Positions 19,105 to 27,735 of a DNA stretch of 64,000 nucleotides are shown here, piece by piece. Source of the stretch: Acinetobacter brisouii. GTDB lineage: Bacteria > Pseudomonadota > Gammaproteobacteria > Pseudomonadales > Moraxellaceae. The stretch covers positions 1 to 64,000 of the forward strand of contig NZ_BKNN01000008.1 of assembly GCF_008993995.1 (NCBI RefSeq), given 5' to 3'. Positions within the stretch are counted from its first letter, which is position 1. Every line of letters starts with the position of its first letter. Below the pieces are notes generated by a model that worked only from the letters and a program-made list of their open reading frames with translations, made no database searches and had not been told where the DNA came from. The position numbers were made by a program, and so were the translations under genes.

Positions 19105-20436
19105 TTAGTCAATTTTCTGTAAATGATCGCCAATTGCTGCAAATAAACGGCTTAAGTCTTCAGGTTTGCTGTTGAACATTGGCCCAAACTGTAAGCAGTC
19201 ACCGCCAAAGCGCACATAGAAGCCCGCTTTCCACAGCACAGTACCGACTTCAAATGGACGAATGCTTGGGTCGCCATCACGGGCTGCCAACTGGATTGCG
19301 CCAATCAAACCGCAGTTACGGATATCAACCACGTGTTTTGCGGTTTTCAAATCATGAATCACACTTTGAAAATGTGGTGCAAGCGCAGCTGATTGCTCAA
19401 GCAGTTGCTCCTGTTTTAACAGTTCCAACGTTGCCAAACCTGCGGCACACGCCACTGGATGACCTGAATAGGTATAACCATGAGTAAATTCAACAAAATG
19501 ATCTGGCGTACCTTGTTGCATAAACGTATTGAAAATTTCATCTGAAGCAATCACGCCACCCAAAGGTACAGCGCCGTTGGTGACTTGTTTAGCAAAGTTT
19601 AGAATGTCTGGGGTAACACCAAAGTATTCCGCCGCAGTCCATTTGCCCATACGCCCAAAACCTGTAATGACTTCATCAAAAATCAACAGGATATTGTGCT
19701 GGTCACAGATTTCACGCAGACGTTGTAAGTAGCCTTGCGGTGGAATAATTGCACCTGCTGAACCCGATACAGGTTCCACAATCACCGCTGCAATATTCGA
19801 TGCATCATGCAGTTCAATCAGTTTCAGCATTTCATTGGCAAGCGCCACGCCGCCTGTTTCTGCCATGCCTTGGGTAAATGGCAGATCAGTTTGCAAAGTG
19901 TGCGGTAAATGGTCGACATCCATAAATTGCCCGTACATTTTACGGTTACCACCGATACCACCTAAGCTTGTACCTGCAATGTTTACCCCGTGATAGCCTT
20001 TGGCACGACCAATAAATTTGGTTTTGGCTGGCTGACCTTTAATGCGCCAGTAGGCTTTGGCCATTTTGACTGCTGTATCGGCAGACTCAGAACCTGAACC
20101 TGTAAAAAACACATGGTTGAGTGGATCTGGGGTTAATGCAGTAATTTGCTCAGCTAACTGAAATGATAGCGGATGCGCAAACTGGAATGCAGGCGCATAG
20201 TCCAGTGTGCCGAGCTGTTTGGCTACAGCATCTTGAATCTGGCTACGGGTATGCCCAGCACCACATGTCCATAGGCCTGATAATGAGTCGTAAATACGGC
20301 GACCCTGATCATCAATCAGGTAATTGCCTTCGGCTGCCACCACAAAACGCGGATCTTGTTTGAAATTACGGTTGGCACTGAAAGGCATCCAGTGCGCGTC
20401 GGAATATTGAGCTTGAGTGTGGTGAGCATCGGACAT
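19105..20436 (-). CDS. class III omega-amino acid:pyruvate aminotransferase
   Basis: A 443-residue PLP-dependent fold-type I enzyme, near the beta-alanine/omega-amino acid:pyruvate transaminase group. Motifs: FTGSGSESADTAVKMAK (PLP phosphate), the Asp in LLIFDEVITGFGR and the Schiff-base Lys in NFAKQVTNGAVPLGG. Substrate is inferred only. It is divergent from a LysR-type regulator at 20539, which is a common arrangement for a regulator controlling its neighbour. Confidence 0.85.
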   Translation of the reverse strand: MSDAHHTQAQYSDAHWMPFSANRNFKQDPRFVVAAEGNYLIDDQGRRIYDSLSGLWTCGAGHTRSQIQDAVAKQLGTLDYAPAFQFAHPLSFQLAEQITALTPDPLNHVFFTGSGSESADTAVKMAKAYWRIKGQPAKTKFIGRAKGYHGVNIAGTSLGGIGGNRKMYGQFMDVDHLPHTLQTDLPFTQGMAETGGVALANEMLKLIELHDASNIAAVIVEPVSGSAGAIIPPQGYLQRLREICDQHNILLIFDEVITGFGRMGKWTAAEYFGVTPDILNFAKQVTNGAVPLGGVIASDEIFNTFMQQGTPDHFVEFTHGYTYSGHPVACAAGLATLELLKQEQLLEQSAALAPHFQSVIHDLKTAKHVVDIRNCGLIGAIQLAARDGDPSIRPFEVGTVLWKAGFYVRFGGDCLQFGPMFNSKPEDLSRLFAAIGDHLQKID

Positions 20437-20538
20437 GTGAGCTTCCTTGAAAATTCGTGAGAAATACAGCTTACATTGAGTAAATAGATGAGATAAATTT
20501 AAGCTAACTCACGTTTAGATTTAAAAATACTCACCTAA

Positions 20539-21456
20539 ATGAAAAGCAAAATTCTGAACCAAGTCACGGACTCCGACATCAAATTGTTAAAGGTTTTTCG
20601 GGCTGTTGCAGAAAGTGGCAGTTTTTCAGCAGCGGAGAGTGCTTTGGGCATTACCCGTTCAGCGATTAGCTTGCACATGAGTACCTTGGAAAACCGTTTG
20701 GGGATGCGTTTGTGCCAGCGTGGGCGTTCAGGTTTTGCCTTGACCGATGAAGGCAAACACATTTTGAGTTATAGCGAAGCCTTGCTCACCTCGATTGAAG
20801 ATTTTCGCCAGCATGTCAATCGTTTGCATCATGAAATTAAAGGTGAGTTGAAAATCGGAATCATCGATAATCTGGTGACTTTACCACAAATGCAGATTAC
20901 CCATGCCTTATCGCGATTGTATCAAAAAGGGCCGAATATCCAAATTCATCTGAGCATGAGTACTCCGATTGAGATTGAAAAAGGGCTGATGGATGGACAG
21001 TTGCATGTCGGTGCATTGCCGATGATCAGCCCGCTTTCAGGTCTGGAATATAACGATTTATACGAAGAAGCCAGTTATTTGTATTGTAGTCATGGGCATG
21101 CCCTGTTTCATCATGTGGGGCAGGTGACTAGTGCTGAGCAACTGAAAAATTGGGATGCAGTCGTGCCGAATTATCGGCTCTCTCAGAACGCAATCGAGAT
21201 GCAGCAAGCCTTAAATGCCAAAGCCAATGCCAGTGACCGTGAAGGCATTGCCTTTCTGATTTTAACAGGCAAATTTATTGGGTTTTTGCCCGAACACTAT
21301 GCCAAGCACTGGGTTGAACGAGGCATGATGCGCGCTGTCCTGCCTGAAGAAATGTATTATTTTTCCAAGATTTGTATTGCAACACGCAAGGGACGGCGTG
21401 CCAATTTTATTTTGGATCTGTTTTTGCAAGAGTTGAAATCACAAGGTGTGGCATGA
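20539..21456 (+). CDS. LysR-family transcriptional regulator
   Basis: A 305-residue protein with an N-terminal winged helix-turn-helix (about residues 12-70, with SGSFSAAESALGITRSAIS) and a substrate-binding domain. It is likely to control the divergent aminotransferase across a 102-bp gap. Its stop overlaps, as ATGA, the start of a truncated AraC-type gene, so the two were once a coupled pair. Confidence 0.88.
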   Translation: MKSKILNQVTDSDIKLLKVFRAVAESGSFSAAESALGITRSAISLHMSTLENRLGMRLCQRGRSGFALTDEGKHILSYSEALLTSIEDFRQHVNRLHHEIKGELKIGIIDNLVTLPQMQITHALSRLYQKGPNIQIHLSMSTPIEIEKGLMDGQLHVGALPMISPLSGLEYNDLYEEASYLYCSHGHALFHHVGQVTSAEQLKNWDAVVPNYRLSQNAIEMQQALNAKANASDREGIAFLILTGKFIGFLPEHYAKHWVERGMMRAVLPEEMYYFSKICIATRKGRRANFILDLFLQELKSQGVA

Positions 21457-21743
21457 GTTTAAATGCTCGCTTAACAACACGATCCGAAGCCGATTTGCAT
21501 AGTAATGAACAATACTTTGCAGAGCAGGCGATTGTATCGATTCCCCGCTTTTTTACAGCAGGACATGTGGTCGACACCCATGTACATAGTCGTGCGCAAC
21601 TGGTTTATGCCGATGTTGGGGTGATGGAACTGTATCTGCAAGGGCGTTACTGGCTGTTGCCACCCCTGAAAGGGCTGTGGATTTCTACCTGTTGTCAGCA
21701 TCGGATATTTGCAGAAAAAGATGCTTGTTCAATGAGGATTTGA
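21453..21743 (+). pseudogene. truncated AraC-family regulator (N-terminal cupin part only)
   Basis: A 96-residue ORF starting in an ATGA overlap with the LysR gene. HVVDTHVHSRAQLVYADVG and the following residues look like the N-terminal sensor domain of AraC regulators, and the helix-turn-helix domain is missing. After GLWI the reading is unlike the family and stops. A full member is about 260-300 residues, so this is a remnant of a deletion or a diverged stub. Confidence 0.6.
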
Positions 21744-21751
21744 AATAAAAA

Positions 21752-21778
21752 AAATAGAGCCTTTGAGGCTCTATTTCT
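21752..21778. terminator. bidirectional terminator between the AraC remnant and nrdB
   Basis: AAATAGAGCCT (21752-21762), loop TTG, AGGCTCTATTT (21766-21776). An A-run lies before it, so it can serve both directions. Confidence 0.75.
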
Positions 21779-21845
21779 GATCATTAATTGACTTATTTAA
21801 AAAAATATGTTTAAAATTAAAAAATAAGTCAATATAATCAATATC

Positions 21846-23129
21846 TTACCAGTTTAGTGCGCCACCAGTCTGATAATCAGTGACACGTGTTTCAAAGAAG
21901 TTCTTCTCTTTACGCAAGTCCATCATTTCAGACATCCACTGGAATGGGTTAGTCACACCAACAAACTGTTCAGACAAGCCAAGCTGAGTTAAACGGCGGT
22001 TACAGATGAATTTCAAATATTCTTCCATCATCGCTGCGTTCATACCCAATACACCGCGTGGCATGGTGTCACGTGCATATTCGATTTCAAGCATCGTGCC
22101 TTCAAGCAACATTTGAGTCACTTCTTGCTGGAACTCGGCTGTCCACAATTGTGGGTTTTCGATCTTGATCTGGTTGATCATGTCGATACCGAAGTTCACG
22201 TGCATAGATTCATCACGCAAAATGTACTGGAACTGCTCAGCAACACCGTTCATTTTGTTACGGCGCCCCATACTCAAGATTTGAGTAAAGCCACAGTAGA
22301 AGAAAATTCCTTCAAGGACACAGTAGAATGCGATCAAGTTGCGTAGCAATTGCTGATCGGTTTCAGGTGTACCTGTTTGGAACGTTGGATCACTTAAAGA
22401 CTGGGTATATTTCAAGCCCCAAGCAGCTTTACGCGCCACACTTGGAATCTCGTGATACATGTTGAAGATTTCGCCTTCATCCATACCCAAAGATTCAATA
22501 CAGTATTGATACGCATGGGTATGAATCGCTTCTTCAAAGGCTTGACGCAAAATGTACTGGCGGCATTCAGGGTTGGTAATCAGACGGTAAATCGCCAAGA
22601 CCAAGTTGTTTGCAACTAGAGAGTCCGCAGTCGAGAAGAAGCCAAGATTACGTTTGACAATAATACGCTCATCTTCAGTTAAGCCATTTTCAGACTTCCA
22701 AAGAGAAACGTCATGCGTCATGTTGATTTCTTGAGGCATCCAGTGGTTGGCACAACCATCTAGGTATTTTTGCCAAGCCCATTCGTATTTGAATGGAACA
22801 AGCTGATTCAAGTCAGCGCGACAGTTGATCATGGCTTTATCATCAACTTGAACGCGGCTTGCACCTGTTTCCAGTTCTTCTACGCCTGCTGATGCATCCA
22901 GATTTTTTAGGGATTCAGATGCTCGAGCCAACGAATCGGTTGAATCTGTTGCGGCGCTGGTACTGGTTCCAACGGGTTGAGCATTTGCCACATTCGGCGA
23001 CGATGGCTGCGAATCAGATACCACTTGCGACTCAGGCGCTTCTTGCGGTTGGACGGGCGCAGACTTGGACTCTGGTGTAGTCGGTTTTTGCGAATCATCT
23101 TCAAAATCGTCCCAACTAAGGATAGACAT
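21846..23129 (-). CDS. nrdB: class I ribonucleotide reductase beta subunit NrdB
   Basis: A 427-residue radical-generating subunit, started at MSILSWDDF. The first 95 residues are a low-complexity Ser/Pro/Gln linker absent from E. coli NrdB. The ferritin-like core follows, with diiron ligands in the helices around residues 165-310. The radical tyrosine is probably Tyr207 in IHTHAYQY, aligned by eye with the E. coli Tyr122 region. The C-terminus [18 protein letters not shown] is the usual NrdA docking tail. nrdA lies upstream on the same strand, separated by a small ORF and a repeat. Confidence 0.93.
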   Translation of the reverse strand: MSILSWDDFEDDSQKPTTPESKSAPVQPQEAPESQVVSDSQPSSPNVANAQPVGTSTSAATDSTDSLARASESLKNLDASAGVEELETGASRVQVDDKAMINCRADLNQLVPFKYEWAWQKYLDGCANHWMPQEINMTHDVSLWKSENGLTEDERIIVKRNLGFFSTADSLVANNLVLAIYRLITNPECRQYILRQAFEEAIHTHAYQYCIESLGMDEGEIFNMYHEIPSVARKAAWGLKYTQSLSDPTFQTGTPETDQQLLRNLIAFYCVLEGIFFYCGFTQILSMGRRNKMNGVAEQFQYILRDESMHVNFGIDMINQIKIENPQLWTAEFQQEVTQMLLEGTMLEIEYARDTMPRGVLGMNAAMMEEYLKFICNRRLTQLGLSEQFVGVTNPFQWMSEMMDLRKEKNFFETRVTDYQTGGALNW

Positions 23130-23265
23130 AATCATTCTCTCTTCGTTGTTTATATCTTTTATGACACCTTACAGCGAAGATGCCTCTACTATACGCTTAT
23201 TCTGTGTAAGCAAAACTAAGTTTTACCGATGGCTGTTTTGATTTTGCTCAAAAGGTCAATCGGCA

Positions 23266-23397
23266 CTACTTGTTTTGATTACGCTGTTCTTTACGAACCT
23301 TGTAAATCACGTATGCAATTGGAATGCAAAACACCACGTAGGTTAAGACGTATGCGAGTAAACCTAATTCATAGTTTTTAGATAAATGTTCAAACAT
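23266..23397 (-). CDS. 43-residue single-helix membrane protein between nrdA and nrdB
   Basis: The ORF reads from ATG at 23397 to TAG at 23266. After a polar start (MFEHLSKNYE) comes one clear membrane helix, about residues 10-32 (LGLLAYVLTYVVFCIPIAY), then a basic tail YKVRKEQRNQNK. GGTAGAG precedes the ATG by a few bases. It is below the usual length cutoff for gene finding. I do not recognise the family. Its location suggests co-transcription with nrdA and nrdB. Confidence 0.6.
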   Translation of the reverse strand: MFEHLSKNYELGLLAYVLTYVVFCIPIAYVIYKVRKEQRNQNK

Positions 23398-23422
23398 CGT
23401 CTCTACCTTTGTGGTTTAAATT

Positions 23423-23526
23423 CCTAATCTCCCTAAATCCCTCTTTTAAAAAAGAGGGACTTTCACACCTTTAATAGGTTGGGTGCCATTCCCCCTCCTT
23501 TGAGGAGGGGTTAGGGGAGGTAATTA
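23423..23526. repeat. nested-hairpin intergenic repeat (MITE/REP-like)
   Basis: Two GC-rich hairpins stand between the small ORF and the nrdA stop: CCCTCTTTT/AAAAGAGGG (about 23440-23458) and CCCCTCC/GGAGGGG (about 23491-23509). The outer ends TAATCTCCCTAAATCCC and, inverted, TTACCTCCCCTAACCCC are imperfect inverted copies. The whole resembles short palindromic elements scattered in Acinetobacter genomes. The right end overlaps the nrdA stop codon. Confidence 0.55.
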
Positions 23527-26355
23527 TTGACAAGCTTCACAATCTGGATTGTCGATTGAACAGGCTTGTGGCACTGGCGCTGCTTGAGAAAAACCTTCTT
23601 CTTCAGCAACTACTTGCGCTTTTTTCTCAGCCACAACAGGCGCTGCTACGGCAGCAGCAACCGTTGCAGGTTTTACTGCATTCAACGCACCTGTATTGAT
23701 GGTTGATTTCTCAGCTGAAGTTGCACCTAAAGCACGGAGGTAATACGTCGTTTTTAAGCCACGTAACCAAGCCATTTTGTAAGTGATGTCCAGCTTCTTA
23801 CCATTTGCACCTGCAATGTACAGGTTCAATGATTGTGCTTGGTCAATCCACTTCTGACGGCGTGATGCAGCATCTACAATCCAGCGTGGCTCAACTTCAA
23901 ACGCTGTAGAGAACATCGCTTTCAAGTCTTCAGGAATACGTGCGATCTTTTGTACAGAACCTTCAAAATGTTTCAGGTCGTTCACCATCACGCTGTCCCA
24001 TAAACCACGCGCTTTTAATGCACGGACAAGGTAAGGGTTGATCACGGTGAATTCGCCAGACAAGTTTGATTTCACATACAAGTTCTGGAAAGTCGGTTCA
24101 ATTGACTGTGACACGCCACAAATGTTTGAAATAGTTGCGGTTGGTGCAATCGCCATCACATTTGAGTTACGCATACCGTCTTTTTGAACTTTGGCACGTA
24201 AGCTGTCCCAGTCCAGACGTTGAGTACGGTCGACTTCAAACATACGCTCAGGACGCGATTTCGCTACGATCTCTAAAGAGTCGATTGGCAAAATGCCTTG
24301 ATCCCATAGCGAACCTTGAAAGGTTGAGTACACGCCACGTTCAACTGCAAGATCACTTGAGGTCTGAATCGCGTAGTAGCTGATCACTTCCATTGATTCA
24401 TCGGCAAAATCAACCGCTTCTTGTGAACCGTAAGCCATGCCCATTTCATAAAGCGCGTCTTGGAAGCCCATGATTCCCATACCCACTGGGCGGTGTTTCA
24501 TGTTTGAGTTTTTCGCTTGTGGTACTGCGTAGTAGTTGATGTCGATCACATTGTCGAGCATACGAACGGCAGTTTTGATGGTGCGAGCCAGTTTCTCGCG
24601 ATTCAATACACCGCCTTGAACATGTTGTACAAGGTTGATTGAACCCAAGTTACAAACTGCAATTTCATCTTCGCTGGTGTTCAGCGTAATTTCGGTACAC
24701 AAGTTTGATGAATGCACCACACCGACGTGTTGTTGTGGTGAACGCAAGTTACATACGTCTTTGAAGGTAATCCACGGATGACCTGTTTCAAACAACATTG
24801 ACAACATTTTGCGCCACAAGTCTTTTGCACGGATTTTTTTGTGCAACAAGTTTTGTTCTTTGGCAATGTTTTCGTAGTGCGTGTAACGCTCAGCAAATGC
24901 TGTACCTGTTAAGTCATGCAAATCAGGGACATCAGATGGCGTGAACATAGTCCATTCAGCATCTTCAATCACACGTTGCATAAATAGGTCAGGAACCCAG
25001 TTTGCAGTGTTCATGTCGTGAGTACGGCGACGGTCATCACCTGTATTTTTACGAAGCTCTAGGAATTCTTCGATGTCCAAGTGCCAAGTTTCAAGGTAAG
25101 CACAGACTGCACCTTTACGTTTACCACCTTGGTTGACCGCAACCGCTGTATCGTTCGCGACTTTCAGGAACGGGACAACACCTTGTGATTTACCGTTTGT
25201 ACCTTTGATGTATGAGTTCAAGGCACGTACAGGCGTCCAGTCATTTCCTAGACCGCCAGCCCATTTAGACAACATCGCATTGTCACGGATTGCACCGTAA
25301 ATGCTGTATAGGTCATCAGAAATCGTGGTCAAGTAGCAGCTCGACAACTGTGGACGTAAAGTTCCTGCATTAAACAACGTCGGTGTTGACGCCATGTAAT
25401 CGAAGCTCGACAACAGGTTATAGAATTCAATTGCACGATCTTCACGGTTGTCTTCATTGAGTGCTAGACCCATCGACACACGCATGAAGAACAACTGAGG
25501 AAGTTCGTAACGCACGCCGTCAGAGTGAATGAAGTAACGGTCGTATAAAGTTTGTAGACCTAAATACGTAAACTGGTTTGAACGCTCTGGTTTAATTGCC
25601 GCAGCCAATTTTGCCAAGTCAAAGTTCAACAGTTCAGGGTCAAGCAGTTCAAGCTCAATCCCTTTTTTCAGGAAAGTTTCAAGCGCATCATTTTCAAGCG
25701 TATCTGCCGCAAGACCGAGGAACTCTAAGCCCTTTGCAACCAGTTCATTACGCAACAAACGTGCAGTCACATAAGTATAGTTTGGTTCTTGTTCAATACG
25801 GGTACGCGTTGCCATCATCATGGTGGTCGCGATATCGCTTGCTTTGACGCCGTTATAGAGGTTTTTAACGGTTTCTTCAACAATCGCCTGAACGTCAATG
25901 CCTTCAAGACCTTCCGCCGCAGTGCTAATACTTGCAGTAAGTTCGGCTAAATCAAGAGGCTGTAACTGACCTTGAGCATCTGTGATTTGAAGTGTTGGAT
26001 GGTGGTTCGCATTAGTTTGCTGACGTGCAGAAGCGCGCTGTTCACGATAAATAACATAAGCGCGAGCAACTTTTTGCTCACCCGTACGCATCAAGGCAAG
26101 TTCAACCTGATCTTGAATCTCTTCAATATGAATCGTACCGCCCGAAGGTAAACGGCGTTGAAAAGTATTCATCACCATTTCTGTTAACTGTTCGATACGG
26201 TCATGAATGCGGCTTGACGCTGCGCTTTGTTGACCCTCTACAGCTAAGAAGGCTTTCCCAATCGCAACAGAAATTTTTTCTGCATCAAAATGGACAACAT
26301 CGCCAGTGCGTTTAATCACTTGCAGTTGACCTGGTGTTGATGAGATTACGCTCAT
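23524..26355 (-). CDS. nrdA: class I ribonucleotide reductase alpha subunit NrdA
   Basis: A 943-residue catalytic subunit that reduces ribonucleoside diphosphates to deoxy forms. It has an N-terminal ATP-cone (about 12-100) for allosteric control. The catalytic barrel includes LSSCYL (active-site Cys), NLCTEITL and the radical-path Tyr pair in TTYYLRALG. The C-terminal tail ends in CSIDNPDCEACQ, carrying the redox cysteines. A polar Ala/Val-rich linker precedes the tail. Longer than E. coli NrdA (761). Candidate NrdR boxes lie at its promoter. Confidence 0.95.
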   Translation of the reverse strand: MSVISSTPGQLQVIKRTGDVVHFDAEKISVAIGKAFLAVEGQQSAASSRIHDRIEQLTEMVMNTFQRRLPSGGTIHIEEIQDQVELALMRTGEQKVARAYVIYREQRASARQQTNANHHPTLQITDAQGQLQPLDLAELTASISTAAEGLEGIDVQAIVEETVKNLYNGVKASDIATTMMMATRTRIEQEPNYTYVTARLLRNELVAKGLEFLGLAADTLENDALETFLKKGIELELLDPELLNFDLAKLAAAIKPERSNQFTYLGLQTLYDRYFIHSDGVRYELPQLFFMRVSMGLALNEDNREDRAIEFYNLLSSFDYMASTPTLFNAGTLRPQLSSCYLTTISDDLYSIYGAIRDNAMLSKWAGGLGNDWTPVRALNSYIKGTNGKSQGVVPFLKVANDTAVAVNQGGKRKGAVCAYLETWHLDIEEFLELRKNTGDDRRRTHDMNTANWVPDLFMQRVIEDAEWTMFTPSDVPDLHDLTGTAFAERYTHYENIAKEQNLLHKKIRAKDLWRKMLSMLFETGHPWITFKDVCNLRSPQQHVGVVHSSNLCTEITLNTSEDEIAVCNLGSINLVQHVQGGVLNREKLARTIKTAVRMLDNVIDINYYAVPQAKNSNMKHRPVGMGIMGFQDALYEMGMAYGSQEAVDFADESMEVISYYAIQTSSDLAVERGVYSTFQGSLWDQGILPIDSLEIVAKSRPERMFEVDRTQRLDWDSLRAKVQKDGMRNSNVMAIAPTATISNICGVSQSIEPTFQNLYVKSNLSGEFTVINPYLVRALKARGLWDSVMVNDLKHFEGSVQKIARIPEDLKAMFSTAFEVEPRWIVDAASRRQKWIDQAQSLNLYIAGANGKKLDITYKMAWLRGLKTTYYLRALGATSAEKSTINTGALNAVKPATVAAAVAAPVVAEKKAQVVAEEEGFSQAAPVPQACSIDNPDCEACQ

Positions 26356-26440
26356 GTCAGCTTAGCTCCATTTCTCATGTCATTGTTATGTCTATGGACC
26401 ATTTGAATCGGGTAAATGAACCTCGATATTTGAGGGATAA

Positions 26441-26505
26441 ACACAATATTTAGTGGTTTAAAAAGAATTAGGGCACAAGATACGGGAAAAATTTTTGAAG
26501 ATCAA
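26441..26505 (-). promoter_or_regulatory. nrdA promoter with two candidate NrdR boxes
   Basis: On the minus strand TTGATC (26500-26505) and TATCTT (26477-26482) are 17 bp apart. ACACAATATTTAGTGG at 26441-26456 matches the NrdR box acaCwAtATaTwGtgt at 15 of 16 positions. A weaker box (9 of 16) at 26473-26488 covers the -10. The boxes start 32 bp apart, three helical turns, as known for NrdR sites. No nrdR gene is in the window. Confidence 0.65.
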
Positions 26506-26924
26506 TATTGACATTTTTTTAATTTTTTTTAAATCTTTTCACTGAGAATTGAGCTGTTTTAGATACAACAACATAGGTGATTTTGCTCAAGGCGCATAGC
26601 ATAACAAAGTCCATTCCAAATTACTTATACAGAACGCAGTAAAACAATTAATTGATCAGAAAATAACGTCAGACACTCCCCCACATTAGCTGTGATCTGG
26701 CAAAGAGGGTTTACCTTTGCTACACGAATGTTGCAATTACGAAAAGAAAAACATTAATTTTTTCAATAATTAACCAATTTATTACAATTTAGCAGTTACA
26801 TGTATCAGTTTGGTGAACGGCATCTTGTTTACAATGTAAACATGTGTATATTGCAGGATATGAATTAGCGTATCTGTTTGAATAACCAATAGCTAATATT
26901 GACGGAATTTTAAGGGGCAAGATG
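26506..26924. promoter_or_regulatory. bfmR upstream region with promoter and palindrome
   Basis: This is AT-rich and non-coding. A promoter for bfmR is seen as TTGTTT (26825-26830), 16 bp, TATATT (26847-26852). The palindrome TGTTTAC-AAT-GTAAACA (26826-26842) overlaps its -35 and spacer. TTACA words recur at 26782, 26796 and 26829. An operator for BfmR itself or another regulator is plausible but unproven. Confidence 0.5.
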
Positions 26925-27641
26925 ATGAGCCAAGAAGAAAAGTTACCAAAGATTTTGATTGTTGAAGATGATGAGCGTCTGGCGCGCTTAACTCAGGAAT
27001 ATTTGATTCGTAATGGGCTTGAAGTTGGGGTAGAACCAGATGGTAACCGTGCGATTCGCCGTATCATCAGTGAGCAACCAGATCTTGTGGTCTTAGATGT
27101 CATGCTCCCAGGTGCAGATGGTTTAACTGTATGTCGTGAAGTGCGTCCTCACTACCATCAACCGATTTTGATGCTGACCGCTCGTACTGAAGATATGGAT
27201 CAAGTTTTGGGTCTTGAAATGGGTGCAGATGACTATGTCGCTAAACCTGTTCAACCACGTGTTCTATTGGCTCGTATCCGTGCTTTGTTGCGTCGTACTG
27301 ACAAAACTGTTGAAGATGAAGTGGCACAGCGCATCGAATTTGATGATCTCGTCATCGACAATGGTGGTCGTTCAGTGACTTTAAATGGTGAATTGGTTGA
27401 TTTCACCAGTGCGGAATATGACTTGCTTTGGTTGTTGGCTTCAAATGCTGGACGCATTTTGTCTCGTGAAGATATTTTTGAGCGTTTACGTGGTATCGAA
27501 TACGATGGTCAAGATCGTTCAATCGATGTGCGTATCTCACGTATTCGTCCAAAAATCGGTGATGACCCTGAAAATCCGAAACGTATTAAAACCGTTCGTA
27601 GTAAAGGTTATTTATTCGTTAAAGAAACCAATGGATTATAA
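26925..27641 (+). CDS. bfmR: response regulator BfmR (OmpR family)
   Basis: A 238-residue regulator (MSQEEKLP start) of envelope structure, biofilm and stress survival in Acinetobacter. The receiver domain (about 9-120) has the acidic pair in VEDDER, phospho-acceptor Asp58 in LVVLDVMLPG and the conserved Lys in YVAKP. A winged-helix DNA-binding domain follows (about 138-235) with SIDVRISRIRPKIG and RSKGYLF. It is nearly identical to Acinetobacter BfmR as I remember it. The cognate kinase bfmS lies 94 bp downstream past a strong hairpin. Confidence 0.95.
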   Translation: MSQEEKLPKILIVEDDERLARLTQEYLIRNGLEVGVEPDGNRAIRRIISEQPDLVVLDVMLPGADGLTVCREVRPHYHQPILMLTARTEDMDQVLGLEMGADDYVAKPVQPRVLLARIRALLRRTDKTVEDEVAQRIEFDDLVIDNGGRSVTLNGELVDFTSAEYDLLWLLASNAGRILSREDIFERLRGIEYDGQDRSIDVRISRIRPKIGDDPENPKRIKTVRSKGYLFVKETNGL

Positions 27642-27668
27642 AATCCAATTTGAGCATTTCTTCATGGC

Positions 27669-27695
27669 AACCTCTTTCAGTGACTGAAAGAGGTT
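27669..27695 (+). terminator. perfect 12-bp hairpin between bfmR and bfmS
   Basis: AACCTCTTTCAG (27669-27680), loop TGA, CTGAAAGAGGTT (27684-27695), then TGTTTGCTTT. It could terminate part of the transcripts or protect the bfmR mRNA, lowering kinase relative to regulator. Confidence 0.6.
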
Positions 27696-27735
27696 GTTTG
27701 CTTTATTCGACATCCTGAACAAAGGGTAATCATTC

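Noticed and set aside
22859-23219. ORFs opposite the nrdB linker
   Set aside because: They come from the low-complexity linker code and lack any start signal.
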